Of a DNA stretch of 64,000 nucleotides, positions 8,407 through 16,158 are shown piece by piece (the stretch's first letter is position 1; each line of letters opens with the position of its first letter). The notes beneath the pieces were generated by a model. The model saw only the letters and a program-made list of their open reading frames with translations, was not told where the DNA came from and did no database searches. The stretch comes from Gammaproteobacteria bacterium (GTDB lineage Bacteria > Pseudomonadota > Gammaproteobacteria > Natronospirales > REEB76): the NCBI GenBank assembly GCA_036383255.1, contig DASVOS010000013.1, forward strand, positions 1-64,000, given 5' to 3'. A program made the translations under genes and the position numbers.

Positions 8407-8680
8407 GCAAGAGATCGAGGCCTGTGGCTGGTGCAAGGGCGACGGCAAGGACCATGCGACGCTCGGGATGGCGCGGGTGCGGGACTGTCCCCGCTGCGCC
8501 GGCAGCGGGAGGGTGTACGTGACGAGCCGTGAGTCCACCACGGGCCGGCGGCGGGTATACAAAGGCCCCGTACCGAAGCCAGCCGTGCTCGCCGCGAGAC
8601 AGCAACAGGAGCTCACCGAGGCGCTGCAGAAGCCCAAGAACCGCAGCCGGAGGAAGGATGGCCGAAGTCACGCTGCCTAA
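8396..8680 (+). CDS. DnaJ-type zinc-finger small phage protein
   Basis: 94 residues with two CxxCxGxG-type knuckles, CGWCKGDG (~residue 10) and CPRCAGSG (~residue 31), arranged like half of the DnaJ zinc domain, followed by a basic, helical tail. A structural Zn2+ site is expected. It overlaps the small terminase gene by 11 nt and the large terminase gene by 23 nt, so all three are probably co-translated. It could assist terminase folding or DNA binding; that is inference. Confidence 0.55.
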   Translation: MQSEQEIEACGWCKGDGKDHATLGMARVRDCPRCAGSGRVYVTSRESTTGRRRVYKGPVPKPAVLAARQQQELTEALQKPKNRSRRKDGRSHAA

Positions 8681-9956
8681 CGGCTGGCGGCCACGCGCGC
8701 ACCAGCGGCGGCTGTGGGATTACCTGGAAGGCGGCGGCAAGCGCGCGGTGGCGGTGTGGCACCGGCGCGCGGGCAAGGATTCCACCGCCATCAATTGGAC
8801 GGCGGTGGCGGCGCATCAGCGCGTCGGCACTTACTGGCACATGCTGCCGACGGCTACCCAGGGGCGGATGGTGGTGTGGGAGGGGCGCGACGGCGAAGGC
8901 CGGCGCCTCATAGACCAGGCGTTTCCACCCGGCCTCAGGCTGAGCGAACGCAACGACCGCATGACGATGGAGTTGAAGTGTGGATCAGTATGGCAAGTGG
9001 TGGGATCGGACAATTACGACCGACTGGTGGGAGCCAACCCCGTCGGGGTGGTGTTTAGCGAGTGGAGTCTCACCGATCCGCGTGCTTGGGACTATGTGCG
9101 ACCGATTCTCGCTCAGAACGGCGGATGGGCGGTTTTTGTCTATACCCCGCGCGGGAAGAACCACGGGTCCGAGCTCTATGACATCGCCCGTCATCATGGA
9201 GACTGGTTCGCTGAGAAGCTAGGCGTCGAGGATACCGGCATCCTGAAGCCGGAAGTGGTGGCGGCGGAACGGGCCAGCGGCATGAGCGAGGCGCTGGTGC
9301 AGCAGGAGTACTACTGCTCCTTCGAGGCGGCGAGCGAGGGCAGCTACTACGGCAAGCTGATGGAACAGGCCGAACAGGCGGGAAGGGTGACGCGGGTGCC
9401 GTGGCAGCCGGAACTCGCGGTGGACACCTGGTGGGACCTCGGTATCGGCGACAGCACGGCGGTCTGGTTCAGCCAGCGGACGGGACTCGAGCACCACTTC
9501 ATCGATTACTACGAGTGCAGCGGCGAAGGCCTCGCGCATTACGCCAAGGTGCTGCAGGAGAAGGGCTACGTGTACGGCTCGCACTGGGCGCCCCATGACA
9601 TCGAGGCCCGGGAGCTGGGTACCGGCAAGTCGCGCCTCGAGGTGGCGAAGGGGCTGGGACTGCATTTCAAGGTGGCGCCGCGGCTGTCGGTGGAGGACGG
9701 CATCGAGGCGGTGCGCAACCTCCTGCCGCGGGCCTGGTTCGACGCAGAGCGCTGCTGCCAGGGGCTGCGCGCGCTCAAGAGCTATCACCGGGACTTCAAC
9801 GAGCGGCGGCAGGCTTACCTCCCGCATCCGGTGCATGACTGGGCGTCGCACGGAGCGGACGCATTCCGCACCGGCGCGGTGACAGTAAAGAAGGCAGCTC
9901 CTGTCACCTCTGTGCCTCGACGATCGAGGCACAGAGGCTCATTCATGGGGCGGTGA
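8658..9956 (+). CDS. Phage terminase large subunit
   Basis: 432 residues from ATG 8658 with AGGAAGG immediately upstream. ATPase part: Walker A-like HRRAGKDS (residues ~35-42), Walker B region VVFSEW (~130), and YTPRGKNH (~163), the coupling motif of large terminases. Nuclease part: DLGIGDSTA (~260), HDIEARELG (~315) and SHGADAFR (~413) carry acidic residues expected to bind catalytic metals. It is the packaging motor that cuts concatemeric DNA and pumps it through the portal. Length is normal for the family. The 3' end of the gene contains a 14-bp perfect inverted repeat. Confidence 0.9.
   Translation: MAEVTLPNGWRPRAHQRRLWDYLEGGGKRAVAVWHRRAGKDSTAINWTAVAAHQRVGTYWHMLPTATQGRMVVWEGRDGEGRRLIDQAFPPGLRLSERNDRMTMELKCGSVWQVVGSDNYDRLVGANPVGVVFSEWSLTDPRAWDYVRPILAQNGGWAVFVYTPRGKNHGSELYDIARHHGDWFAEKLGVEDTGILKPEVVAAERASGMSEALVQQEYYCSFEAASEGSYYGKLMEQAEQAGRVTRVPWQPELAVDTWWDLGIGDSTAVWFSQRTGLEHHFIDYYECSGEGLAHYAKVLQEKGYVYGSHWAPHDIEARELGTGKSRLEVAKGLGLHFKVAPRLSVEDGIEAVRNLLPRAWFDAERCCQGLRALKSYHRDFNERRQAYLPHPVHDWASHGADAFRTGAVTVKKAAPVTSVPRRSRHRGSFMGR
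9907..9937 (+). repeat. 14-bp inverted repeat at the end of the terminase gene
   Basis: CCTCTGTGCCTCGA (9907-9920) and its exact complement (9924-9937) around a 3-nt loop, inside the last 20 codons of the large terminase gene. No T-tract follows, so it is not a standard intrinsic terminator; RNA processing or 3'-end protection is possible. Confidence 0.6.
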
Positions 9957-10086
9957 CGATTTGACCCCGGACGGCCTTATGTCGCCTGCGTTCCGGCAAT
10001 TGGCTCAATTGTGATTCACGGCACTTTAGGCGCGGCCTCAAAAGGCGATAAGGAAGCTAACCATCAGAGACAAGGAAGGCGACACC

Positions 10087-10299
10087 ATGGCCCAGGTGAT
10101 CAAACTCGTGCCGGCAGGGACATTGCCGGCGAAAGATGTCCTGGCGGACGCGGAATCCGTCGGCCTCACCGACGCGGTGGTGCTCGGCTGGGACAAGGCC
10201 GGGAACATGTATTTCAAGAGCTCTTATGCGGATGGCCCGAACGTGCTGTGGCTCCTGGAGCAGGCGCGGGACGCGGTGCTGGAAGCGGGGCGAGAGTAA
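10087..10299 (+). CDS. Small phage protein of unknown function
   Basis: 70 residues. ATG 10087 follows AAGGAAGG at good spacing. The sequence is compact, alpha/beta in look: an N-terminal strand (MAQVIKLVPAG), then DAVVLGWDKAGNMYFKSS, then a C-terminal helix. Similar 60-70 residue proteins are frequent in late modules of proteobacterial phages but have no assigned role. About 130 nt separate it from terminase. Confidence 0.5.
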   Translation: MAQVIKLVPAGTLPAKDVLADAESVGLTDAVVLGWDKAGNMYFKSSYADGPNVLWLLEQARDAVLEAGRE

Positions 10300-10326
10300 G
10301 TTAGCCGATTACGTGTGAAGCAAGAA

Positions 10327-10364
10327 CCCACGCCGGAGCCGGGTACAAGCGGCTCCGGCGTGGG
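10327..10364. terminator. 14-bp hairpin between convergent genes
   Basis: CCCACGCCGGAGCC (10327-10340) pairs perfectly with 10351-10364; loop of 10 nt. It lies between the small phage gene (+) and the GFA gene (-), the place for a bidirectional terminator, but there is no T-tract on either side, so strength is uncertain. Confidence 0.45.
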
Positions 10365-10378
10365 CCATCAACGATCCA

Positions 10379-10813
10379 TCACTCAGCGACAGTCGCGCCC
10401 GAACCACCCATCTCCTTGGGCAGGTCCTTCATCTTGGGCAGGCCGTCATGCATGTGCAGCCGGGTCTCCTGGTAGTTCACGTGGACGCCGGCCTGGTATG
10501 GAAAGCCCGGGATGACCGCCGCGTAGACGTCCACCAGGTTCCAGTGCGGATGATCCGTGAAGAGGTGGCCGCCACAGGTCTTGCACCACTTGCGGGCGCT
10601 ACGGGGAGTCTTGTTGAACGTGCCGATGTTGTCGGCACCGCGGGTGATCTTCAGCGCTTCGGGGTTCCAGAGCGTGAAGGCATTGACCGGGCCCGCCGAC
10701 CAATGACGGCATGATTCGCAATGGCAATATCCCGCGCCGGCGGGCTCGCCGGCGACGGTGAACTGCACCGCGCCACAAAAACAGCTGCCTGCATAGCTCT
10801 TTGCTTCGCTCAT
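10379..10813 (-). CDS. GFA-family zinc protein
   Basis: 144 residues. The cysteine pattern of the glutathione-dependent formaldehyde-activating (GFA/Mss4-like) fold is complete: GSCFCGAVQF (~residue 10), CHCESC (~30) and WCKTCGG (~78), giving two zinc sites. Members bind glutathione adducts or small aldehydes; many are uncharacterised. ATG 10813 follows GAGGGAT. It runs against the surrounding phage genes and is separated from them by hairpins, as expected for a cargo (moron) gene carrying its own expression signals. Confidence 0.75.
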   Translation of the reverse strand: MSEAKSYAGSCFCGAVQFTVAGEPAGAGYCHCESCRHWSAGPVNAFTLWNPEALKITRGADNIGTFNKTPRSARKWCKTCGGHLFTDHPHWNLVDVYAAVIPGFPYQAGVHVNYQETRLHMHDGLPKMKDLPKEMGGSGATVAE

Positions 10814-11128
10814 GGTCTCGATCCCTCTGTGGTGATGGACATTCAGGTGAAAGTGCCTGCCGGTGACGGCTGCACACCGATTAAGGAGGCCGCAGACCCC
10901 TCCGCGGCAGACGGTATTGTCGCCACACGCATGCCGGGACTTAGAAAAAGTCGTCCTCGCTGACCAAAACCGGGGCAAGTGGGATCAAGAGCCAGTCGGC
11001 TTGACTGGTGGAGCCGGCAAACCCCGCATGGCATGGGCCTCTGTGACCCATAACAGAGGCCAAGGAGAGCTTATTCCCGGGCGGCGCATGCCGCCCAAAC
11101 CTGCAGATACACAACGTCGGGGGATGAG
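10814..11128. other. Leader of the portal gene with hairpins
   Basis: 315 nt without a convincing gene. Three inverted repeats precede the portal start: CCAGTC/GACTGG near 10990-11010, a 9-bp stem GGCCTCTGT/ACAGAGGCC (11036-11044 / 11053-11061), and GGGCGGC/GCCGCCC with loop GCAT (11079-11096). The promoter of the divergent GFA gene should also lie here. No T-tracts follow, so the hairpins are more likely part of a structured mRNA leader than terminators. Confidence 0.4.
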
Positions 11129-13129
11129 ATGGATGTAGAAGAAGCACAACGGCTGCTGGCCAGGTCCGTAGCCAAGCGCCGGCAGTGGCGGCAGGACGCG
11201 CGCGAGGACTTCGCATTCGTGGCGGGCCACCAGTGGAGCGAGGAGGACGCCTCGCAGATGGACCAGGCGCTGAGGCCCCGCACCACCTTCAACAACATCG
11301 CGCCGGTGGCGGATGCCATCGCAGGGCACGAGGTGGCGAACCGGCAGGAGGTGACCTACCTACCGCGCCAGGCGGGTAGCGCCGGAGTGAACGAAGTGCT
11401 GACGGCGGCGGCGGAGTGGGTGCGTGAGGAGTGCGACGCGGAGCACGAGGAATCCGATGCCTTCTACGACGCGACGGTGTGCGGCGAGGGCTGGACCCAG
11501 ACGGAACTGGAATACGACGTGGACCTGGATGGCCGCATCGACATCTCGCGGGTGGACCCGCTGGAGATGGACTTGGATCCGGCGAGCACGCGCAAGAACC
11601 ACGCGGATGCCAAATGGGTCTGCCGCTCCAAGGTGTATGACCGCCGGGAGGCGCAGGAGCTGTGGCCTGAAGGCGAATTCACGCCTGCCAACGCGATGCG
11701 CGAGGCGGACAGCCCGGTGGACGTGATCGCCGCAGCATTCTACCGGGCCGACTCAGGCAGCGGCGGGCGGGGCGGCGGTGGCGACAAGGTGATCGTGCAC
11801 GATTTCCAATGGTGGGAGCACGAACCCGTATACCGCATACCGGTCCAGCAGCTCGGCCCGGAGCGTGCGTTCCTGATGGTGAACACGCCGGATGAGGATG
11901 GCAGCTTCCTGCTCCCCGCCCACAAGCTTCAGCCCGACGCCCAGGGCCTGATCACACTGGATTCCGATGAGTACGGGAAGGTCGAAGCTCTACTCGAGGG
12001 CGTGCAGGTGCTTAAGCAGAAGCGCCGCCGCTATCAGCGCATGTACTTCAGCGGCGACGAGCTGCTGGAGAAGAAGGAGACGCCGACCGGCGGCAGCTTC
12101 ACCTATAAGGCCATGACGGCGAAGCGGGACCGCAAGCAGAAATGCTGGTATGGCATCGTGCGAGCCATGAAGGACCCGCAGCGCTGGGCCAACAAGTTCA
12201 TGTCATCGATGCTGGAGATCATCGCCACCTCCGGCAAGGGAGGCATCCTCTATGAGCCGGATGCCTTCCTGAACACCCGCGAAGCGGAGGAGGACTGGGC
12301 CGATCCCTCGCGCAACGTGGCCATGACCGAGGGGGCGATCTCCGCCAACAAGATCATGCCGCGGCCGGTGAACAACATGCCACCGCAGATGATGGCGCTG
12401 ATGCAGTACTGCGAACAGTCGCTGAAAGCGGTGGCAGGGGTGAACCCGGAGGTGATGGGCCTCTCCCAGGCGCTGGATCCCTCCGGCGTGATGGAAGAAG
12501 GACGCCGGCAGAGCGGGCTCAACATGCTGGCTTATCTCTTCGACGGCCTGCGCCGTTACCGCAAGGAACAGGGGAGGCTGCTGCTAACGATGATCCGCCG
12601 CTTCATCCCCGAAGGGCGGCTGGTGCGGGTAGTGGGCCAGGACGGCATCCAGTACGTGCCGCTGGTCTATGACGACACGGCGGTGGAATACGACGTGATC
12701 GTGGACGAGGCGCCCACGGCACCGAACGTGAAACAACGCACCTGGGAAGCCTTCACGCTGCTGGCGGGGCAGGTGCCGCAGCTCGTGACGCCGCAGGCCG
12801 TGCTGATCGCACTGGATTATTCCCCCTTCCCGCAGGCGATGGTGCAGAAGCTCAAGGCGGCCGCGGCCGGCGCACTGGCGCCACCTCCGGCGCCGCCACC
12901 GCCGGATCCGGTACTACAGGCGCAAGCCGCGGAACTGATGGCCTCGGCGCAACTCAAGGGCGCGCAAGCCCAGCACATCCAGCGGCAGGATGCGCTGCAG
13001 GTGCCGGTGGAGACGCTGAAGGCCAGGAGCGCAGAAGCGCGAGCCCAGGCGGACACGCTAGGCGCCGTGGCGGGGATGCACAAGGCGGCGGCTGAGATCG
13101 TCCGCGCGCAGTCTCAAAGCCGGGAGTAG
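11129..13129 (+). CDS. Phage portal protein, P22-like
   Basis: 666 residues, close to the size of podoviral P22-type portals. The N-terminal region (WRQDAREDFAFVAGHQWSE ... RPRTTFNNIAPVADAIAGHE) is the typical start of this family, with NNI/NRQEV around residues 55-75. The C-terminal ~120 residues are Ala/Gln-rich and helical after a proline run, matching the barrel-type extension of P22 portal. It forms the dodecameric channel at the capsid vertex and docks terminase and adaptor. ATG 11129 follows GGGATGAG. Its 3' end overlaps the minus-strand WYL-like gene by 16 nt. Confidence 0.85.
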   Translation: MDVEEAQRLLARSVAKRRQWRQDAREDFAFVAGHQWSEEDASQMDQALRPRTTFNNIAPVADAIAGHEVANRQEVTYLPRQAGSAGVNEVLTAAAEWVREECDAEHEESDAFYDATVCGEGWTQTELEYDVDLDGRIDISRVDPLEMDLDPASTRKNHADAKWVCRSKVYDRREAQELWPEGEFTPANAMREADSPVDVIAAAFYRADSGSGGRGGGGDKVIVHDFQWWEHEPVYRIPVQQLGPERAFLMVNTPDEDGSFLLPAHKLQPDAQGLITLDSDEYGKVEALLEGVQVLKQKRRRYQRMYFSGDELLEKKETPTGGSFTYKAMTAKRDRKQKCWYGIVRAMKDPQRWANKFMSSMLEIIATSGKGGILYEPDAFLNTREAEEDWADPSRNVAMTEGAISANKIMPRPVNNMPPQMMALMQYCEQSLKAVAGVNPEVMGLSQALDPSGVMEEGRRQSGLNMLAYLFDGLRRYRKEQGRLLLTMIRRFIPEGRLVRVVGQDGIQYVPLVYDDTAVEYDVIVDEAPTAPNVKQRTWEAFTLLAGQVPQLVTPQAVLIALDYSPFPQAMVQKLKAAAAGALAPPPAPPPPDPVLQAQAAELMASAQLKGAQAQHIQRQDALQVPVETLKARSAEARAQADTLGAVAGMHKAAAEIVRAQSQSRE

Positions 13130-13407
13130 ACGGCCCGGAAGGTGCGGTCACCGGGGTTATAGGCGGCGCGCGGCTTGCGAAAGCGGGTGGACAGGACCCT
13201 GAGATCCCCGACCTTCGTGAGGTCGAACAGCTTCCAGCCGCTGTGTTCGCCCGAGAGACTGCCGCCCGATACCTGGTAGGCGCTCAGTAGCTCATGGCCG
13301 TGACTGTCATGGCCGTAGATATGAGGCTCGACGATGCGGGCAGTGCCGCCGTAATCGAGCTTCAGGAGGTGGTGTGCCTCTATGGCATCACAGATGGCTT
13401 GCTGCAT
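13114..13407 (-). CDS. WYL-domain-like single-domain protein 1
   Basis: 97 residues: an N-terminal helix (AICDAIEAHHLLKL), then DYGG, RIVEPHIYGHDSHGHELLSAY, GWKLFDLTKV and an Arg-rich end. This is the pattern of small stand-alone WYL-like proteins (ligand-sensing part only) seen in Proteobacteria; no helix-turn-helix is present. It is clearly homologous to the product of 14356-14670 (shared RIVEP..YG.D..G and LL.AYQ). ATG 13407 is chosen by alignment with that paralogue; ATG 13440 is an alternative. The gene overlaps the portal 3' end and is divergent from the scaffold gene. Ligand unknown. Confidence 0.6.
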   Translation of the reverse strand: MQQAICDAIEAHHLLKLDYGGTARIVEPHIYGHDSHGHELLSAYQVSGGSLSGEHSGWKLFDLTKVGDLRVLSTRFRKPRAAYNPGDRTFRAVYSRL

Positions 13408-13462
13408 GGCCCGGACCCGACCTGTCGCCACATACGACATTAACGACAAACCCGGAGAAACG

Positions 13463-14359
13463 ATGAGCGCGATGTCACAGTTGAACGAAGCCGAATCCCG
13501 ATTCTTCGAGAGCAAGGGCCAAGACGTGGCGCCCTCGCTCTCGGAGCCTTCACCTGAGCCGGTCGTGGAGAGCCGCGGCGCGGATGCGGAAGCCGCCGAA
13601 GCCACGCCGGATGGCCCACGGACCGACAACCCAGGCAAGCCGGAGCGGGAAGGCCGATTCGTACCCTTGCAGGCGTTGCAGGAGGAGCGCGCGGAGAAGA
13701 GGCAGCTCCGCGAAGAGCTCAGGCAGTACCGGGAATGGCAGGCGCAGCTCGCCCAACGGCTGCAGCAGATGCCGGCGGGGCGCGAGCCGCAGGTACCGGA
13801 TCCGCAGACGCAGCCGCTGGACTACATCAACCACGTGCTGGGCAACATGCAGGCGAGCACCGCGGAACTTCAACACTGGCGCCTGCAACAGGAGCAGGCG
13901 GCCCAAGAGCAGGCGGCCGTGCAGCAGCACGCCTCCTGGGCCACGGAGCAGGAACGGGAGTTCGCGAAGCAGCAGCCGGAATACCATGAGGCCTATCGCT
14001 TCGCCACCCAAGCGCGGGACAAGGAGTTGCAGAGCCTGGGCTATTCAGCCGCCGAGCGGACGGCGATCCTGCGGATGAACACGGCGGAGGTCATCAACAA
14101 CGCGATCCAGCAAGGACACAACCCAGCCGAACTGGTGTGGGAATACGCGCGGGCGCGAGGTTACATGCCGAAGGGCGGACGCGGGAGCAGTTCGGAGGGC
14201 CAGGCGAAGATCGCCGCGGGCCTGCAGGCTGCCGGTGCCAAGCTGAACCAGGGCGGCGCCACTGGAGAAGGCGAGATGAACGCCCGCGACCTGGCCGGGA
14301 TCACCGACCCCGAGGAATTCGAAAAAGCCTGGAAGCGGGTGTTCGGGAAGAAGCGTTAG
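13463..14359 (+). CDS. Probable capsid scaffolding protein
   Basis: 298 residues, no cysteine or hydrophobic core, strongly charged. Residues ~60-100 form an Arg/Glu-rich helix (LQEERAEKRQLREELRQYR), residues ~105-185 are Gln/Ala-rich helical, and a globular-like end carries DLAGITDPEEFEKAWKRVFG. Composition, length and position between portal and capsid genes fit a scaffolding protein that directs procapsid assembly. ATG 13463 follows GGAGAAACG. Its stop overlaps the second WYL-like gene by 4 nt. Confidence 0.65.
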   Translation: MSAMSQLNEAESRFFESKGQDVAPSLSEPSPEPVVESRGADAEAAEATPDGPRTDNPGKPEREGRFVPLQALQEERAEKRQLREELRQYREWQAQLAQRLQQMPAGREPQVPDPQTQPLDYINHVLGNMQASTAELQHWRLQQEQAAQEQAAVQQHASWATEQEREFAKQQPEYHEAYRFATQARDKELQSLGYSAAERTAILRMNTAEVINNAIQQGHNPAELVWEYARARGYMPKGGRGSSSEGQAKIAAGLQAAGAKLNQGGATGEGEMNARDLAGITDPEEFEKAWKRVFGKKR

Positions 14360-14670
14360 GCGATCGCTGCGATGGCGGTCTTGAAGCCGCGCTCGATGCG
14401 GGTCTCATCCCGCCCGGTGCGAGGACGGGGGCCGAGGAAGTGCTCGGTGAGGACGGAGACCCGCTTCATGGCCCGGATGTCGAGCACGCGCCAGCCGGCG
14501 CGGCTGTCATGGCCGCCGCCGCCCTCGGTCTGATAAGCAAGCAGCACTTGATTGCCCCGGGGGTCGGCGCCGTATGCGTTGGGCTCGACTATGCGGTAGT
14601 GGTCGTCGTAGCAGATCTGTAGAAGGGAGCGGGTGGCAAGGGCTTCGCAGATGGTCTCTATCGTGCTCAA
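14356..14670 (-). CDS. WYL-domain-like single-domain protein 2
   Basis: 104 residues, paralogue of the 13114-13407 product: TICEALATRSLLQICYDD, then RIVEPNAYGADPRGNQVLL, AYQTEGG, GWRVLDIRAM and a basic tail. No DNA-binding domain. Like its paralogue it lies head-to-tail against the end of a phage structural gene and diverges from the next one. CGACATATC lies ~70 nt upstream of its start. A role as ligand-binding modulator of host regulators is possible but not shown. Confidence 0.6.
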   Translation of the reverse strand: MSTIETICEALATRSLLQICYDDHYRIVEPNAYGADPRGNQVLLAYQTEGGGGHDSRAGWRVLDIRAMKRVSVLTEHFLGPRPRTGRDETRIERGFKTAIAAIA

Positions 14671-14829
14671 TGCTGGGATCCTCCTGATGCGGCAAACACC
14701 TGAGCCGCGCTAACGGAAGCGATAGTGCGCGCAACGAAAACGACATATCCATAGGGGGAAAGCTGAATTTACTGACTTGGTCCAGCAAGTTGCCGGGAAC
14801 TTCACATTCGACAAGGGCGGGCTCACGAG

Positions 14830-15492
14830 ATGAACCCCTATTTCGACGATGATCAGTTGCAGGACACATTTGGGGGTGTCATAGATCCGCCCCGCAAGCG
14901 GCCCGGACTCGCTGATGCGTTGTTGCGGATGAACCTTCCGACCATGGAGCCTGGATTACCGCTTCCGATAAACACAGGCATACCAGGGGGTACCGTGGCC
15001 TTCAGCAAGGCGCTGGCAGGTTTGCGGTCCAGCGCAACGGCCGCGCCCGCAGCCGCCGATGAGGCTGCCGCTCCGGTGCGTGCCGGCATCTTCGGATCCG
15101 CGGTATCCAAGAGCAAGTTCGACTTGGACAAGGCTACCCAGTATCTGGATGAGCACGCATTGCCCGCCTATGACAAGGAAAAAGCCGGCCATTGTGCCAG
15201 GGCAGTGCGGGTAGCCATCGGAGCAGGTGGGCGCGAGGTGGCTAACACCGAGGAGGCAAAGGACTATGGGCCAAAACTGGTGGATGCCGGGTATACGCGA
15301 TTGGATGCCAATACCCGCAAGAACTATACTCCCCAGAAAGGGGACGTAATCATCTATCCCGCGCTGCTTCCCGATCATGAGCACGGACACATGGAGATGT
15401 ACGATGGCAAGCAATGCGTCTCCGATTTCAAGCAGAAGGGACCGATCCCGTACGGCGATGGCACTCTCCATTACGAGATATATCGCCCTTAG
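14830..15492 (+). CDS. CHAP/NlpC-P60-like peptidoglycan peptidase
   Basis: 220 residues in two parts. Residues 1-90 are low-complexity and Pro/Ala-rich. Residues ~100-220 form a papain-like amidase: catalytic Cys in GHCARAVRVAIGAGG (~residue 119), a central KDYGPKLVDAGY, and PQKGDVIIYP...HGHMEMYDG, whose His (~187) would be the base, ending in SDFKQKGPIPYG. Related domains occur in endolysins and in type VI secretion amidase effectors. No signal peptide. It overlaps the next gene, which encodes a periplasmic protein, by 35 nt. The true endolysin sits elsewhere (24963-25487), so this is a virion-associated lysin or an antibacterial effector. Confidence 0.6.
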   Translation: MNPYFDDDQLQDTFGGVIDPPRKRPGLADALLRMNLPTMEPGLPLPINTGIPGGTVAFSKALAGLRSSATAAPAAADEAAAPVRAGIFGSAVSKSKFDLDKATQYLDEHALPAYDKEKAGHCARAVRVAIGAGGREVANTEEAKDYGPKLVDAGYTRLDANTRKNYTPQKGDVIIYPALLPDHEHGHMEMYDGKQCVSDFKQKGPIPYGDGTLHYEIYRP

Positions 15493-16078
15493 CCTGCTGT
15501 GCATCGGGGTATCCGCGGCTCAGGCGGCTGAACCAAAATCCCCGCAAGCCACCGCACAGGCACAGAACGCCGAGCTGCAATCGGCCCATGATTTCGTCCA
15601 GGGCTTCTACGATTGGTACGTGCAGCAGGCCGAACAGGAGAAGGATGGATGGCCAAGCATGACTGCAGCGCTAAAGAACGAACGCTGGCCTTTCAGCGAT
15701 GAAATCAAGAAGGCGCTTCAGGCCGATACGGAAGCGCAGGCAAAGGTGGAGGGTTATATCGTTGGAATAGACTTCGACCCCTTCCTGAATGCACAAGATA
15801 CCTGTTTCCCCTATAAGGCAGGCAAGGCCATACACGCGGGAAACCGGTACCAAGTCGAGGTATTCAGTAACTGTGCGGGCTCTCACCCTGAGCGAGCAAC
15901 GGTCATTCCGGTGGTGGATAAGCGCAATGGAACATGGCTGTTTGTGAACTTCATCTATCCGGACGACACCACGACTGACCTGCTGTCAACGTTGCAGGCC
16001 CTCAAGAAAGACCGGGAAGAACATCCCAAGCCGCCGTCCGAGGACCAGGGGGGGCTAGACGGTCCGCGTCATTCCTGA
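15458..16078 (+). CDS. Periplasmic DUF3828-type protein, possible immunity protein
   Basis: 206 residues with signal peptide (IALSLLCIGVSAAQA, cleavage near residue 23). FVQGFYDWYV (~residue 47) and GIDFDPFLNAQDT (~residue 105) match the DUF3828 pattern. Two cysteines in the mature part (DTCFPY and NCAGS) may form a disulfide. The alternative start ATG 15404 has a better GGAG site but would give a long Arg-rich leader. Position directly downstream of, and overlapping, a peptidoglycan peptidase gene suggests it protects the producing cell's periplasm. The end of the gene runs into element C. Confidence 0.55.
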   Translation: MALSITRYIALSLLCIGVSAAQAAEPKSPQATAQAQNAELQSAHDFVQGFYDWYVQQAEQEKDGWPSMTAALKNERWPFSDEIKKALQADTEAQAKVEGYIVGIDFDPFLNAQDTCFPYKAGKAIHAGNRYQVEVFSNCAGSHPERATVIPVVDKRNGTWLFVNFIYPDDTTTDLLSTLQALKKDREEHPKPPSEDQGGLDGPRHS

Positions 16079-16143
16079 AATGATCCCACTACGCTGGATG
16101 TGCATGCATCCACGGAAGCCGCCGGGAGACCGAGCGGCTTTTT
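16053..16143 (+). repeat. Two-hairpin element, copy C
   Basis: Third copy, overlapping the last codons of the preceding gene. CGCGTCATTCCTGAAATGATCC (16066-16087, first half inside the gene) is followed by hairpin 1, TGGATG (16095-16100) with CATCCA (16107-16112) around TGCATG. Hairpin 2 has AAGCCGC + CGG (16116-16125), GAGA loop (16126-16129), CCG, one bulged A (16133) and GCGGCTT (16134-16140), then T-tract. Stem bases differ from copies A and B but pairing and the GAGA loop are retained. It should terminate the upstream transcript before the capsid gene. Confidence 0.7.
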
Positions 16144-16158
16144 GTCCCCGCTGCCACT

